Counted from the stretch's first letter, positions 11,125 to 21,476 are shown. The stretch: 64,000 bases of DNA from Ardenticatena maritima (GCF_001306175.1 NZ_LGKN01000009.1:393038-457037), one strand, 5' to 3'. Translations and numbers: made by a program. Notes: generated from the letters alone by a model not told the origin.

Positions 11125-12501
11125 CTACCAGCGCAACCCTTTGGGGTAGTGGTTTTTGAGCAGACGCCCCACCTGCTTGCCCCATCCCAACGCATAGCCG
11201 TCAACGGCAACGAGCGTCCAACCGGGTTCGCCAGAACGGTTGATGGTTTCGCCACGCAAGTACGCCTGCGCTTCTTCGGCGTTCAAGTTGGCAACCCGCC
11301 GCACCGCCTGCGGCGCAAGGTGCAACGCCAACGCATGCGCCGGCTCGAAACGCCCTCGACGCGCCACCCCAACACGCAAACCGGCACGCACCACGGTGAC
11401 GCCACGCCATTCACGCGCATCAACCGGAAGCAGGTGCCACGCATCGCCAAATGCCGCCCACCCTGTTTCGGGCAGTTCGGTGCGCATGGTCTCACGCCAG
11501 AACGCCTCTACATGGCGGCGCACCTGTCCCGACAAGCGCGAACGCGGTTCACGCCACGCCCACGGCGCTTCTTCTCCCCGACGACGCAACAATGCCGCAA
11601 AATGCCCCTCACCCGGCGCACGGTGGGGCCACAAACGGACGCACCGCTCTAAAGGAAGCCCCGCCGCCTCTTCGGGCGCAACCCAATCGGGGCGACCGGG
11701 AGCGCTCCCCGGCCACGCCGGCGGTTCAACCAATTCAAAGTCGGGGTGTGTGCGGAGAAAGCGGGCAATCACGGCTTCGTTTTCTTCGGGGGCAAAAGTG
11801 CAGGTGGCGTACACTAACCGCCCCCCCGGACGCACCAGCCGCGCCGCGTCATCCAGCAGGTGCTGTTGCCGCACGGCGCACCCCAACACGTGCGTTGCGC
11901 TCCAATGCGTCGCTGCTTCCGGATTTTTGCGGAACATGCCCTCACCGGAGCAAGGCGCATCAACCAGTACGGCATCGAAACGCTCCGCCCACACCTCAGC
12001 CAACCGCGCGGGGGCTTCATTCGTCACCAAGGCGTTGGCCACGCCAAAGCGCTCCATGTTTTCCACCAACGCCGCCACACGCCCACGCACAACTTCATTC
12101 GCCACCAACAGCCCCCGCCCTTGCATGCGTGTCGCGATAAACGTCGCCTTGCCGCCCGGCGCCGCTGCAATATCGAGCACCGCTTCGCCGGGTTGGGGGT
12201 TCAGCAGCGCCACCGGCATCATCGCGCTGGGGTCTTGCAGGTAGTAGCAGCCAGCGGCATGGTAGGCGTGCCGCCCAAGCGCCACGTCGCCGGCACGCAC
12301 GACGTAGCCCTCCGGCGCCCACGCCAGCGGTTCCGCCTGAATGGCGAGCGCCGACAGAACCTCCGCCCCACATTTGAGTGTGTTCAGGCGCACGCCCACC
12401 ATCGGCGGCGCCTGCAACGCCTCGAAAAAGTCCGTCGCTTCCTCTCCCAACAAACGCCGCATGCGTTCGACAAACTCAGTCGGCAAGATTGGCTCAGCCA
12501 T
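11125..12501 (-). CDS. NOL1/NOP2/Sun-family RNA (cytosine-5) methyltransferase
   Basis: A 458-residue SAM-dependent methyltransferase of the RsmB/RsmF/YebU group that makes m5C in rRNA or tRNA. The SAM-binding motif LDIAAAPGGKAT lies near residue 112. The catalytic pair is the DAPCSGEGMFRKNP cysteine near 185 and the TCTFAPEENE cysteine near 235. A C-terminal PUA-like part follows, with the WGKQVGRLLKNHYPKGLRW ending typical of RsmF-like proteins. The ATG at 12501 sits behind GGGAGTGAAGGT. The frame remains open for 99 bases upstream without support. It is transcribed toward the atp operon, but the atp promoter lies between them. Confidence 0.88.
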   Translation of the reverse strand: MAEPILPTEFVERMRRLLGEEATDFFEALQAPPMVGVRLNTLKCGAEVLSALAIQAEPLAWAPEGYVVRAGDVALGRHAYHAAGCYYLQDPSAMMPVALLNPQPGEAVLDIAAAPGGKATFIATRMQGRGLLVANEVVRGRVAALVENMERFGVANALVTNEAPARLAEVWAERFDAVLVDAPCSGEGMFRKNPEAATHWSATHVLGCAVRQQHLLDDAARLVRPGGRLVYATCTFAPEENEAVIARFLRTHPDFELVEPPAWPGSAPGRPDWVAPEEAAGLPLERCVRLWPHRAPGEGHFAALLRRRGEEAPWAWREPRSRLSGQVRRHVEAFWRETMRTELPETGWAAFGDAWHLLPVDAREWRGVTVVRAGLRVGVARRGRFEPAHALALHLAPQAVRRVANLNAEEAQAYLRGETINRSGEPGWTLVAVDGYALGWGKQVGRLLKNHYPKGLRW

Positions 12502-12625
12502 ACCTTCACTCCCTGCCCCTTTGAACAGCCGCATACGATACAGCATGCGCCCTCTCGCTCCAAACCGACGGCACCAGGTGGGGCATCCCCTCCCACCCAT
12601 ACGGGTAGTTTTGCCCCGCAGGGGC

Positions 12626-12655
12626 TTGACAGTCGCCCATCGCTTTGCCTATACT
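12626..12655 (+). promoter_or_regulatory. Promoter of the lysine leader and operon
   Basis: TTGACA (12626-12631) and TATACT (12650-12655) are 18 bases apart, a near-perfect sigma70-type promoter. Transcription would start near 12662, about 50 bases before the first leader reading frame and 470 before lysW. No second promoter is visible between the leader and lysW. Confidence 0.85.
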
Positions 12656-12709
12656 GGGGCGCGGAAATGAGGTTGTACCTTTCATCACAAATCAAGAGGA
12701 AAAACCCGT

Positions 12710-12796
12710 ATGCGTTTCGTGTGCGTCGCCAAACAGCAGAAGAAAGCCAAAAAACCGGGCACCCTCCGGTCTGGCTGCTTCTGCGTGCAAACGTAA
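12710..12796 (+). CDS. Lysine leader peptide 1
   Basis: A 28-residue frame beginning MRFVCVAKQQKKAKK. Five of codons 8-15 are lysine (12731-12754). The ATG is preceded by AAGAGGA at about eight bases. A protector-type hairpin pairs 12736-12742 with 12778-12784, with an additional GCC/GGC inside, so the lysine codons lie on its 5' arm. The stop codon at 12794 lies 45 bases before the terminator stem. No function as a mature protein is expected. It is too short for standard gene calling. Confidence 0.75.
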   Translation: MRFVCVAKQQKKAKKPGTLRSGCFCVQT

Positions 12797-12841
12797 GCGA
12801 CGCACGACATCCGAAACGCCCACGAAGCAAGCAACGCAACG

Positions 12842-12880
12842 CGGCGGCCAGACCGAACAGGTGGCCGCCGTTTTTGTTTG
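12842..12880 (+). terminator. Attenuator terminator 1
   Basis: A 9-bp GC-rich stem (12842-12850 with 12862-12870) with an 11-base loop, followed by TTTTTGTTTG. The rising arm overlaps the segment that can pair with 12767-12779 in leader frame 1. Confidence 0.85.
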
Positions 12881-12912
12881 TCTCAACACACAACCAAACC
12901 CGGACCAGACCC

Positions 12913-13029
12913 ATGCCTGACATGCTGCTAACCCAACCGACGCACAACATCCGCAAAAAGAAATGCAAGAAAGCGAAACCCTCTCCTTTGCGGGGGTCTG
13001 GTTGGGGCTGCACGCCGGGCATATCGTAA
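12913..13029 (+). CDS. Lysine leader peptide 2
   Basis: A 38-residue frame whose middle reads [20 protein letters not shown]. Six of codons 15-22 are lysine (12955-12978). It shares the order lysine cluster, Pro, Leu-Arg, Ser-Gly, Cys with leader peptide 1, which points to duplication of the whole module. The start is uncertain: ATG at 12913 or 12922, neither with a strong ribosome site. A possible protector hairpin pairs 12977-12986 with 12993-13003. Confidence 0.65.
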   Translation: MPDMLLTQPTHNIRKKKCKKAKPSPLRGSGWGCTPGIS

Positions 13030-13048
13030 GCCACACCACCATGCGCAC

Positions 13049-13091
13049 AAAGCGCCAGACCTCCGCGGGGGTCTGGCGCTTTTGTTGTTTC
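13049..13091 (+). terminator. Attenuator terminator 2
   Basis: A 13-bp stem (13049-13061 with 13070-13082) followed by TTTTGTTGTTT, directly upstream of the lysW ribosome site. It would stop all lysine operon transcription unless the 12991-13002 segment sequesters the rising arm. Confidence 0.85.
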
Positions 13092-13132
13092 ACACAGTCA
13101 ACCAACACATCTCAAAAAGAGGAGGAAACACC

Positions 13133-13315
13133 ATGACCACAACTGTTCGCACAGCCGAATGCCCTGAATGCGCCGCTGTTGTCCCGCTGGCGGAAGAAGT
13201 GTTCCTGCACGAAATCGTCGTATGCCCTGAATGCGGTGTGGAATTGGAAGTGGTCGGACTGGAGCCCCCCACGCTCGACCTCGCGCCGGAAGTGGAAGAG
13301 GACTGGGGCGAATAA
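13133..13315 (+). CDS. lysW: Amino-group carrier protein LysW
   Basis: A 60-residue acidic carrier for alpha-aminoadipate lysine biosynthesis (and in some organisms arginine). Two CPEC pairs (residues 9-12 and about 33-36) form a zinc ribbon. The C-terminus is EDWGE, where the terminal glutamate gamma-carboxyl is linked to the substrate amine to protect it. The ATG is preceded by AGAGGAGGAAA. It is the first structural gene after the tandem attenuator. A short hairpin follows it before lysX. Confidence 0.95.
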   Translation: MTTTVRTAECPECAAVVPLAEEVFLHEIVVCPECGVELEVVGLEPPTLDLAPEVEEDWGE

Positions 13316-13320
13316 ATCAC

Positions 13321-13340
13321 CGGGGGCGTTCCAGCCCCCG
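13321..13340 (+). promoter_or_regulatory. Hairpin between lysW and lysX
   Basis: CGGGGGC (13321-13327) and GCCCCCG (13334-13340) form a 7-bp GC stem with a six-base loop starting five bases after the lysW stop. No T-run follows. It may act as a 3' stabiliser that keeps more lysW message than downstream message, which would suit a carrier needed in excess. Confidence 0.6.
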
Positions 13341-13365
13341 CCATGACACCATGAGGAGGAACAGC

Positions 13366-14256
13366 ATGAACCATTTTGCACATCCCCACATCGGCATTCT
13401 GGTTGGGCGCATGCGTGTGGAAGAAAAGTTGCTTGTGCAAGAAATTGAGCGCCGCGGCCTGACATACGAACTGATTTATGACAACGAACTCATCCTCGAC
13501 ACCGCGCGCGCCGATGAGTGGCGCCGCTTCGACGTCATCCTGGAACGGTGCGTCAGCCACTCCCGCGCCCTGACGGCGCTGGCGTTCTTTGAAGCCATTG
13601 GCGTGCCCACGGTGAACACGCACGCCGTCGCCGAAATCTGCGGCGACAAGATTCGCACCTCACTGGCGCTTGACCGCGCCGGCGTGCCACAGCCCCGCTG
13701 GCGCGTCGCCTTCACGCCCGAATCGGCGCTCCGAGCGATTGAAGAAATGGGCTACCCCGTAGTGCTCAAGCCCGCCACCGGTTCATGGGGGCGCTTGATG
13801 GCGCGTGTGAACGACCGCTACACCGCCGAGGCGATTCTGGAACACAAGAGCACCCTGGGCGGCGTGCAACATTCCATCTTCTACATTCAAGAATACGTCG
13901 AAAAGCCCGGTCGCGACATCCGCGCGTTCGTCGTGGGCGATGAAACGATTTGCGCCATCGAACGCCGTTCCGACCACTGGATTACCAACACCGCCCGCGG
14001 CGGTTCCGCCGGCAACTTCCCCGTGACGCCCGAACTGCACGAGTTGTGTGTGCGCGCCGCCCGCGCCGTGGGAGGCGGCGTGGTCGCTATTGACGTGTTC
14101 GAGAGTGCGCGCGGGTTGTTGGTGAACGAAGTGAACTACACCATGGAATTCCGCAACTCCATCGCACCCACAGGGGTGAACATTCCAGCCCGCATGATTG
14201 ACTACGTGGTGCAGGTGGCGCGCAGGCAAACCGAACCGCTGGGGGTGAGCGCATGA
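13366..14256 (+). CDS. lysX: Alpha-aminoadipate--LysW ligase LysX
   Basis: A 296-residue ATP-grasp ligase that attaches the amino group of alpha-aminoadipate to the LysW C-terminus. It shows the RimK/LysX pattern: ATP-binding [17 protein letters not shown] near residues 129-145, [18 protein letters not shown] near 180, and metal-binding [13 protein letters not shown] near 260. The ATG follows AGGAGGAA. It ends with an ATGA overlap into lysY. Whether it also accepts glutamate, as dual lysine/arginine enzymes do, cannot be decided here. Confidence 0.93.
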   Translation: MNHFAHPHIGILVGRMRVEEKLLVQEIERRGLTYELIYDNELILDTARADEWRRFDVILERCVSHSRALTALAFFEAIGVPTVNTHAVAEICGDKIRTSLALDRAGVPQPRWRVAFTPESALRAIEEMGYPVVLKPATGSWGRLMARVNDRYTAEAILEHKSTLGGVQHSIFYIQEYVEKPGRDIRAFVVGDETICAIERRSDHWITNTARGGSAGNFPVTPELHELCVRAARAVGGGVVAIDVFESARGLLVNEVNYTMEFRNSIAPTGVNIPARMIDYVVQVARRQTEPLGVSA

Positions 14257-15284
14257 CCATGCGAGCGGCGATTGTTGGCGCTTCCGGCTACGTGGGCGGC
14301 GAACTCCTGCGCCTCTTGCTGCATCATCCTCACGTGCAGGTTGTCGCCGCAACGTCTGAACGCTTTGCGGGGCGCTACGTGCACAGCGTGCACCCCAACC
14401 TGCGCGGTCGTACCGCGCTCCAATTTTCATCTATCGCAGACCTGCCCGAAACCGACGTGCTCTTTCTCTGCCTGCCGCACGGGCAAGCCGCGCGCCGCAT
14501 GGACGAATTCGCACGCCTCGCGTCCATCGTGGTGGATTGCTCCGCCGACTTCCGCCTGCGCGACCCCGACTGGCACGCCCGCTGGTACGACGCCGAAACC
14601 CGCGCCGACGAGTGGCGGGCGCGGTTCGTGTACGGCTTGCCCGAACTCACGCGCGACGCCTTGCACGGCGCTCGCTACATCAGCGGCGTGGGGTGCAACG
14701 CCACGGCGGTCAATCTGGCGCTGTTGCCGCTGGCGCGTGCAGGGTTGATTGAACGTGTGGTGGCGGACGTCAAAGTCGGGTCCAGCGAAGCAGGCGCACG
14801 CGCCACCGACGCTTCCCACCACCCGGAACGCGCCGGCGCTGTGCGTTCGTTCGCCCCGGTTGGGCATCGCCATCAGGCGGAAATTGTGCAGGCGCTGAAC
14901 ATTCCCGCCGAAGCGCTCTTCTTCTCGGCAACCGCCGTTGAAATGGTGCGCGGGGTGCTCGCCACCTGCCACGTCTTTTTGAATGCCGACCTGACCGACC
15001 GCGACCTCTGGCGGCTCTACCGCGCCGCCTACGCCAACGAGCCCTTCATCCGCCTGGTGAAGAGCCGCACTGGTTTGTACCGCTACCCCGAACCCAAAAT
15101 CGTCGCCGGCACCAACTATTGCGACATCGGTTGGGAACTGGACGACCACGGACGCCGCCTCGTCGTGATCAGCGCGATTGACAATCTGATGAAGGGCGCC
15201 GCGGGGAGCGCCGTGCAATCGCTCAACGTGGCGTGCGGCTGGGACGAGTGCGCCGGGCTGGATTTTGTGGGCTTACACCCGTAA
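14253..15284 (+). CDS. lysY: LysW-aminoadipate semialdehyde dehydrogenase (reductase) LysY
   Basis: A 343-residue ArgC-family reductase converting LysW-gamma-aminoadipyl phosphate to the semialdehyde with NADPH. The Rossmann start is [17 protein letters not shown]. The active-site cysteine lies in [16 protein letters not shown] near residue 150, and a histidine in GHRHQAEI near 208 completes the pair. It starts by a four-base overlap with lysX. A second ATG six bases later is possible. Confidence 0.93.
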   Translation: MTMRAAIVGASGYVGGELLRLLLHHPHVQVVAATSERFAGRYVHSVHPNLRGRTALQFSSIADLPETDVLFLCLPHGQAARRMDEFARLASIVVDCSADFRLRDPDWHARWYDAETRADEWRARFVYGLPELTRDALHGARYISGVGCNATAVNLALLPLARAGLIERVVADVKVGSSEAGARATDASHHPERAGAVRSFAPVGHRHQAEIVQALNIPAEALFFSATAVEMVRGVLATCHVFLNADLTDRDLWRLYRAAYANEPFIRLVKSRTGLYRYPEPKIVAGTNYCDIGWELDDHGRRLVVISAIDNLMKGAAGSAVQSLNVACGWDECAGLDFVGLHP

Positions 15285-15303
15285 ACGAAAACGAGAGGGA
15301 ACG

Positions 15304-16194
15304 ATGACCATGCAAGAGCAATCTGTATTGGTGGTGAAGGTAGGCGGCGGTGAAGGCAACCGCATCGAGCCGGTGCTGGACGACCTCGCCGACCTCTGGC
15401 ATGCGGGGCGGCGCTGGGTGCTGGTGCATGGCGGTTCGGCACGCACCAACGAAGTCGCGACGGCGCTGGGGCATCCGCCGCAATTCATCACATCGCCGTC
15501 GGGCTTCACCAGCCGCCGAACCGACCGCCAAACCGCGCTCATTTTCACCATGGTGTACGCCGGCGAGATGAACAAGACCATTGTGGAAGGGCTGCACGCC
15601 CGCGGGGTGAACGCCGTCGGGCTGTCGGGGGCGGATGGGCGCGTGCTGGAAGGTGAACGCAAGAAAGCCATTCGTGCGGTTGTCAATGGGCGGCGGCTCA
15701 TCATACGCGACGACTACACAGGCACCATCACGCGCGTGAACAGCAGCCTGCTGCACCTCCTGCTGAACGCCGGCTACGCGCCGGTGCTCTGCCCCCCCGC
15801 CATCAGCCAGGAGCACGAACTCATCAACGTGGACGGCGACCGCGCCGCTGCGGCACTCGCCGCCGCCCTGAGCGCCAAGACGTTGGTGCTCCTCACCGGT
15901 GCGCCCGGCTTGCTCCGCTTCCCCGACGACCCCGCCTCGCGCATTGCCACGCTCCCGTTGGCGGCGCTGGACGACGCCATGAACACCTACGCCCAAGGGC
16001 GCATGCGTATCAAACTGCTGGCGGCGCGCGAGGCGCTGGAAGGTGGTGTGCAGCGCGTGATAATCGCCGCCAGCAACGCCGCGCATCCCGTGCGGCAGGC
16101 CTTGGCAGGCGACGGGACGGTCATCAGCCGATGGGGACGGCAAGAGGAGGAAACGCATGAGCATTCAGCCACCGCAAACGAACACCGCGCTTGA
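15304..16194 (+). CDS. lysZ: LysW-aminoadipate kinase LysZ
   Basis: A 296-residue amino-acid kinase of the ArgB family that phosphorylates LysW-linked aminoadipate. The phosphate-binding start is VVKVGGGEGN and the conserved internal GLSGADGRV lies near residue 108. A C-terminal tail of about 15 charged residues overlaps lysJ by 38 bases, an unusually long overlap for this cluster. The ATG at 15304 follows GAGAGGGAA. Upstream in-frame codons fall in lysY. Confidence 0.92.
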   Translation: MTMQEQSVLVVKVGGGEGNRIEPVLDDLADLWHAGRRWVLVHGGSARTNEVATALGHPPQFITSPSGFTSRRTDRQTALIFTMVYAGEMNKTIVEGLHARGVNAVGLSGADGRVLEGERKKAIRAVVNGRRLIIRDDYTGTITRVNSSLLHLLLNAGYAPVLCPPAISQEHELINVDGDRAAAALAAALSAKTLVLLTGAPGLLRFPDDPASRIATLPLAALDDAMNTYAQGRMRIKLLAAREALEGGVQRVIIAASNAAHPVRQALAGDGTVISRWGRQEEETHEHSATANEHRA

Positions 16195-17338
16195 GACCGA
16201 AGAGCGCCTTGGAAGCGGCGCTTACGCCCTGCGCAGGTTGACGCTGGTGCGTGGTGAAGGGGCGCGCGTCTGGGACGCCGCAGGCAACGAATACATTGAC
16301 TGCATCGCCGGACACGGCGCCGCCGTGCTGGGGCACGCGCACCCCGCCGTCACGGACGCCCTCACCCGGCAAGCGGCGCAGTTGATTGCCTGCCCCGGCA
16401 CGTTCGCCAACGAAACACGCGCCCGCCTGCTGGAACGCCTGCACACCGTGAGCGGTTTCGCCCGTTTCTTCCTCTGCAACAGCGGGGCGGAAGCGGTTGA
16501 AGGGGCGCTCAAAGCCGCACGGCTTTTCACCGGACGCGCCGGCATCGTCGCCATGCACCGTGCCTTTCACGGGCGCACCATGGGGGCGCTTTCGGCGACC
16601 GCCGCGCCCAAGTATCGTGAACCGTTCGAGCCGCTTGTGCCCCATGTGGCGCACATCCCCTTTGGCGACGTTGCCGCCGCCGACGCCGCCATCACCGACG
16701 AAACCGCCGCCGTCATTCTGGAACCGGTGCAAGGCGAAGGGGGCGTGCACCCCGCGACCGCCGAGTATCTGCACGCGGTGCGCCAACTGTGCGATGAACG
16801 GGGCGCACTGCTCATCTTCGACGAGGTGCAAACCGGCTTCGGGCGCACGGGGGCGTGGTTTGCGTTCGAGCATTTTGGTGTGCGTCCTGACATCATCGCC
16901 CTGGCAAAAGGCATCGCCAACGGCGTGCCGCTTGGGGCGGTGGGCTTTGCCGCGCATCTGCCCCCCTTGCCAACGGGGAGCCACGGTTCGACCTTTGGCG
17001 GCAACCCGCTTTCCGCGGCGGCGGCGCTGGCGACACTGGAAACGCTGGAACGCGAACGCCTGCCGGAGCGCGCCGCGCGGCTGGGCGCGTGGGCGCTGGA
17101 TGAGTGGCGGCGCTGTCTCAACGGGCATCGCCAGGTGCGCGAAGTGCGCGGGTTGGGGCTCATGCTGGGCATCGAACTGCGTTCGCGCGTGACGCCCCTG
17201 CTCAAGCGCCTGCAAGCACGGGGGATTTTGGCGTTGCCGGCTGGTCCGACGGTGTTGCGTCTGCTCCCCCCGCTCACCATCAGCGAAGGCGAGTGGGCAA
17301 CCGTCATCGAAACCGTGCTGGATGAGGTGCGCCAATGA
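16157..17338 (+). CDS. lysJ: LysW-gamma-lysine aminotransferase LysJ
   Basis: A 393-residue class III PLP aminotransferase (ArgD-like) converting LysW-bound semialdehyde to LysW-gamma-lysine. It has the FDEVQTGFGRTG motif near residue 220, the PLP lysine at about residue 251 in ALAKGIANGVPLGA, and GSHGSTFGGNPL after it. The start is preceded by AAGAGGAGG inside lysZ. It overlaps lysK by four bases (ATGA). Confidence 0.93.
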   Translation: MSIQPPQTNTALETEERLGSGAYALRRLTLVRGEGARVWDAAGNEYIDCIAGHGAAVLGHAHPAVTDALTRQAAQLIACPGTFANETRARLLERLHTVSGFARFFLCNSGAEAVEGALKAARLFTGRAGIVAMHRAFHGRTMGALSATAAPKYREPFEPLVPHVAHIPFGDVAAADAAITDETAAVILEPVQGEGGVHPATAEYLHAVRQLCDERGALLIFDEVQTGFGRTGAWFAFEHFGVRPDIIALAKGIANGVPLGAVGFAAHLPPLPTGSHGSTFGGNPLSAAAALATLETLERERLPERAARLGAWALDEWRRCLNGHRQVREVRGLGLMLGIELRSRVTPLLKRLQARGILALPAGPTVLRLLPPLTISEGEWATVIETVLDEVRQ

Positions 17339-18378
17339 CCGGCATTGAATTGCTTGAAGAACTGGTACGCATTCCCAGCGTGAGCGGTGAAGAGAAAAAC
17401 GCTGTGCGCTGGCTGGTGGCGGCTATGCAGGCGCTGGGCTTCCAAGCCTTTCGCGACGACGCCGGCAATGCTGTGGGCGTGCGTGGGCACGGACCCCGCC
17501 AACTCGTGCTCCTGGGGCACATTGACACCGTGCCCGGCGGTCCACCGGTGGAGCGCCGCAACGGGCGGCTCTACGGGCGCGGCACGGTGGACGCCAAAGG
17601 ACCGCTCGCCGCCTTTGTGACGGCGGGGGCGGCGGTCCAGGTGCCCGATGAGTGGCAACTGGTTGTGATTGGCGCGGTGGAAGAAGAAAGCGCCACCAGC
17701 AAGGGCGCACGCTACGCCGCCACCTGCTACCAGCCCGAAGCCTGCGTGATTGGCGAACCCAGCGGGTGGGACGCCATCACACTGGGCTACAAGGGGCGGT
17801 TGCTGGCGGATATCGAAGTGCGCCGCGCCACAGCCCACACCGCGGGACCAGAGCAGCGCGCGCCCGAAGTGGCTGTTGACTACTGGAACGCCGTTTGTGC
17901 GGCACTCGACACGCTGCCCACAGAGCAAGAAGGGGCGTTCTGGCGCGTCCAACCGTCGCTCCGACGCATCAACTCGGCGCAAGAAGGCAACGCCGACGTG
18001 GTACGCATGACGCTGGGCTTCCGCCTGCCGCCGACGGTCCGCCCCGCCGACATTGAGCGGCTGTTGCACGACCTGGCGCCGGAGGGCGTGCATGTGCAGA
18101 CCTACGGCGCGGAAGAAGCCTACATCGCCGAACGCACAACGCCGCTGGCGCGCGCGTTCCAGCGCGCGATTGCCGCCGCGGGCGCACGCCCGCGCTTCAA
18201 ACTGAAAACCGGCACCAGCGACATGAACGTGGTGGGACCCGTCTGGCGCTGTCCTATCCTCGCCTACGGTCCCGGCGACTCATCACTCGACCATACGCCA
18301 CACGAGCACATCGACATTGCCGAGTTCGAGCGTGGCGTTGCCGTCCTCACCAACGCTTTGCAAACCATCATGGGGTGA
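17335..18378 (+). CDS. lysK: LysW-gamma-lysine carboxypeptidase LysK
   Basis: A 347-residue M20-family metallopeptidase that releases free lysine from LysW. Metal and catalytic motifs are GHIDTVPGG near residue 60, GRGTVDAKGPLAAF near 80, and VEEESATSKGA near 118. The frame starts on the lysJ stop (ATGA). Length agrees with LysK/ArgE-type enzymes. It completes the carrier-bound half of the pathway. Confidence 0.92.
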   Translation: MTGIELLEELVRIPSVSGEEKNAVRWLVAAMQALGFQAFRDDAGNAVGVRGHGPRQLVLLGHIDTVPGGPPVERRNGRLYGRGTVDAKGPLAAFVTAGAAVQVPDEWQLVVIGAVEEESATSKGARYAATCYQPEACVIGEPSGWDAITLGYKGRLLADIEVRRATAHTAGPEQRAPEVAVDYWNAVCAALDTLPTEQEGAFWRVQPSLRRINSAQEGNADVVRMTLGFRLPPTVRPADIERLLHDLAPEGVHVQTYGAEEAYIAERTTPLARAFQRAIAAAGARPRFKLKTGTSDMNVVGPVWRCPILAYGPGDSSLDHTPHEHIDIAEFERGVAVLTNALQTIMG

Positions 18379-19584
<1,206 letters not shown>

Positions 19585-19585
19585 A

Positions 19586-20917
19586 ATGGGCGCGACATTC
19601 GTGCAAAAGGTGCTTGCCCGCGCCGCCGGGCGCAGCGAAGCCCGTGTGGGCGAGGTGTTGGACGTGCGCCCCGACCGCATTCTGAGCCACGACAACACCG
19701 CCGCCATCATCGCCAAGTGGCGCACACTGGGGCAATCGCGCCTGCCCCACCCCGAACGGCTCGCCATCACGCTCGACCACGCCGCGCCGCCCCCCACGGT
19801 GCGCCATGCGCAGAACCACGCCACCATTCGCGCCTTTGTCGCCGAACAGGGTATCCGCCACTTTTTTGAGGTGGGGCGTGGTATCTGCCACCAGGTGCTG
19901 AGCGAAGAGGCGCTGGTGCTCCCCGGCGACGTGATTTTGGGGGCTGATTCGCACACGGTGCATTTCGGCTGGCTGGGGGCGTTTGGCGCGGGTGTCGGGC
20001 GGAGTGAAGTGGCGGCGCTCTGGGCGTTGGGGCGCATCTGGTTGCGTGTTCCACCGACGATCCGTTTCGTGTTGCGTGGGCGGCTCGCACCGGATGTCTC
20101 CGCCAAGGATTTGGCGCTGCACATTATCGGGCGCTTCGGTGCAGACGGCGGGCTTTACCGTGCGGTGGAATTCGGCGGCGATGGATTGGCAACGCTCTCG
20201 CTGGACGACCGCATGACGCTCGCCAACATGATGGCGGAGTTTGGCGTGAAAAACGCCTACCTGCCGCCCGATGAGCACGTGTTCGACTGGCTGGCGGAAC
20301 GCCTTGCCCGCCGTGAGGGCATTTCCCGCGAAGCAGCCTACGACCGCATCACCGCCCGCGCTCTCTACCCCGACCCGACCGCCGAGTACGAGGCGGTGCA
20401 TGTCATCCGTCTGGACGAGGTGGAACCGGTGGTGGCGTGCCCCCACACAGTGGACAACGTAGTGCCGCTTTCGGCTGTCGCCGGGCGGCGCATTCACATG
20501 GCGTTTCTGGGCACCTGCACCAACGGACGGCTGAGCGACATCGCCACAGCCGCCGAGATTGTGCGCGGCAAACGCATTGCGCCGGGGGTGCGCTTTCTTG
20601 TCATTCCCGCCTCGTCGGAAGTGCTGCAAGAAGCGCTGGCGCGCGGCTACATCGCCGACCTGGTCGCCGCAGGCGCTACAATTGGCACACCGGGGTGTGG
20701 TCCCTGCATGGGGAACCATTTGGGCGTGCTTGCGCCGGGTGAAGTCTGCATCAGCAGCGCGAACCGCAACTTTCGCGGGCGCATGGGCACGCCGGAGGCG
20801 GAGATTTATCTTGCCAGCCCCGCCGTCGTCGCGGCGAGTGCGCTGGCGGGCGTGATTGCTCGCCCTTCCCCCGAACCTGTTGCCGTGCAACAAGCGGCAC
20901 CATCCGCACACGTCTAA
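19586..20917 (+). CDS. Homoaconitase large subunit (LeuC-like)
   Basis: A 443-residue aconitase-family protein that, with the small subunit, dehydrates homocitrate and rehydrates to homoisocitrate. Ligands for the 4Fe-4S cluster are the cysteine of [12 protein letters not shown] near residue 310 and the pair in [12 protein letters not shown] near 372. The start lies one base after the homocitrate synthase stop, with AGGAGG inside the preceding gene. The context separates it from isopropylmalate isomerase, but dual activity cannot be excluded. Confidence 0.9.
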   Translation: MGATFVQKVLARAAGRSEARVGEVLDVRPDRILSHDNTAAIIAKWRTLGQSRLPHPERLAITLDHAAPPPTVRHAQNHATIRAFVAEQGIRHFFEVGRGICHQVLSEEALVLPGDVILGADSHTVHFGWLGAFGAGVGRSEVAALWALGRIWLRVPPTIRFVLRGRLAPDVSAKDLALHIIGRFGADGGLYRAVEFGGDGLATLSLDDRMTLANMMAEFGVKNAYLPPDEHVFDWLAERLARREGISREAAYDRITARALYPDPTAEYEAVHVIRLDEVEPVVACPHTVDNVVPLSAVAGRRIHMAFLGTCTNGRLSDIATAAEIVRGKRIAPGVRFLVIPASSEVLQEALARGYIADLVAAGATIGTPGCGPCMGNHLGVLAPGEVCISSANRNFRGRMGTPEAEIYLASPAVVAASALAGVIARPSPEPVAVQQAAPSAHV

Positions 20918-20929
20918 CAAGGAGGCAAC

Positions 20930-21424
20930 ATGATTATCCGTGGGCGCGTCTGGAAGTATGGCGATAACGTCAATACGGACGTGATTTTTCCCGGCAAGTA
21001 CACCTACACCATCCAAGACCCCGCCGAAATGGCGCGGCATGCGCTGGAAGACCTGGACCCCACGTTTACAACGCACGTGCAACCGGGGGACATTGTGGTT
21101 GGTGGGCGCAACTGGGGGTGTGGTTCCAGCCGCGAGCAAGCCGTCACGGCGCTGAAAGCCGCCGGTGTGGGGGCGATCGTGGCGGCGTCGTTTGCCCGCA
21201 TCTACTACCGCAACGCCATCAACAACGCATTGCCTGCCATCATCTGCCCCGAAGCCGTTGAGGCGCTGCAACATGGTGAAACCGCCGAGATTGACTTGGA
21301 AAGGGGCGTTATTCAGTGCGCCGCGGGAGCGTTCACGTTTCCCCCCCTGCCCGAAGCGGTGCTTGGCATTTTTCAGGCGGGCGGGCTTTTGGCGTATGTT
21401 CGACAACAACTCTCCGTGGAATAA
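20930..21424 (+). CDS. Homoaconitase small subunit (LeuD-like)
   Basis: A 164-residue swivel-domain subunit carrying the substrate-selecting loop. The motifs [13 protein letters not shown] and [17 protein letters not shown] are typical. It begins 12 bases after the large subunit behind AAGGAGG. It is the last gene of the operon, and homoisocitrate dehydrogenase and the aminoadipate aminotransferase LysN do not follow. Confidence 0.9.
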   Translation: MIIRGRVWKYGDNVNTDVIFPGKYTYTIQDPAEMARHALEDLDPTFTTHVQPGDIVVGGRNWGCGSSREQAVTALKAAGVGAIVAASFARIYYRNAINNALPAIICPEAVEALQHGETAEIDLERGVIQCAAGAFTFPPLPEAVLGIFQAGGLLAYVRQQLSVE

Positions 21425-21426
21425 AC

Positions 21427-21461
21427 AAGAAGCGGCGCACAGAGCATGTGCGCCGCTTCTT
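21427..21461. terminator. Bidirectional terminator of lys operon and rex
   Basis: A 14-bp perfect stem (21427-21440 with 21448-21461) sits between the converging lysine operon and rex. It starts two bases after the last lysine gene. Confidence 0.9.
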
Positions 21462-21476
21462 ATTCATCAGCCTGCT

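Larger units (their letters stand above)
12662..13091 (+). promoter_or_regulatory. Tandem lysine attenuator leader RNA (proposed)
   Basis: Two successive modules lie between the promoter and lysW. Each contains a short reading frame packed with lysine codons, a GGTCTGG element inside that frame, and an intrinsic terminator whose rising arm contains the complementary CCAGACC. Module 1: terminator arms 12842-12850 and 12862-12870, alternative helix 12767-12779 with 12843-12855 (13 bp, two wobbles). Module 2: terminator arms 13049-13061 and 13070-13082, alternative helix 12991-13002 with 13054-13065 (12 bp, two wobbles). In both modules the two helices cannot coexist. Known attenuators of the trp/his type work this way. 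Control by lysyl-tRNA charging is my inference. Confidence 0.8.
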
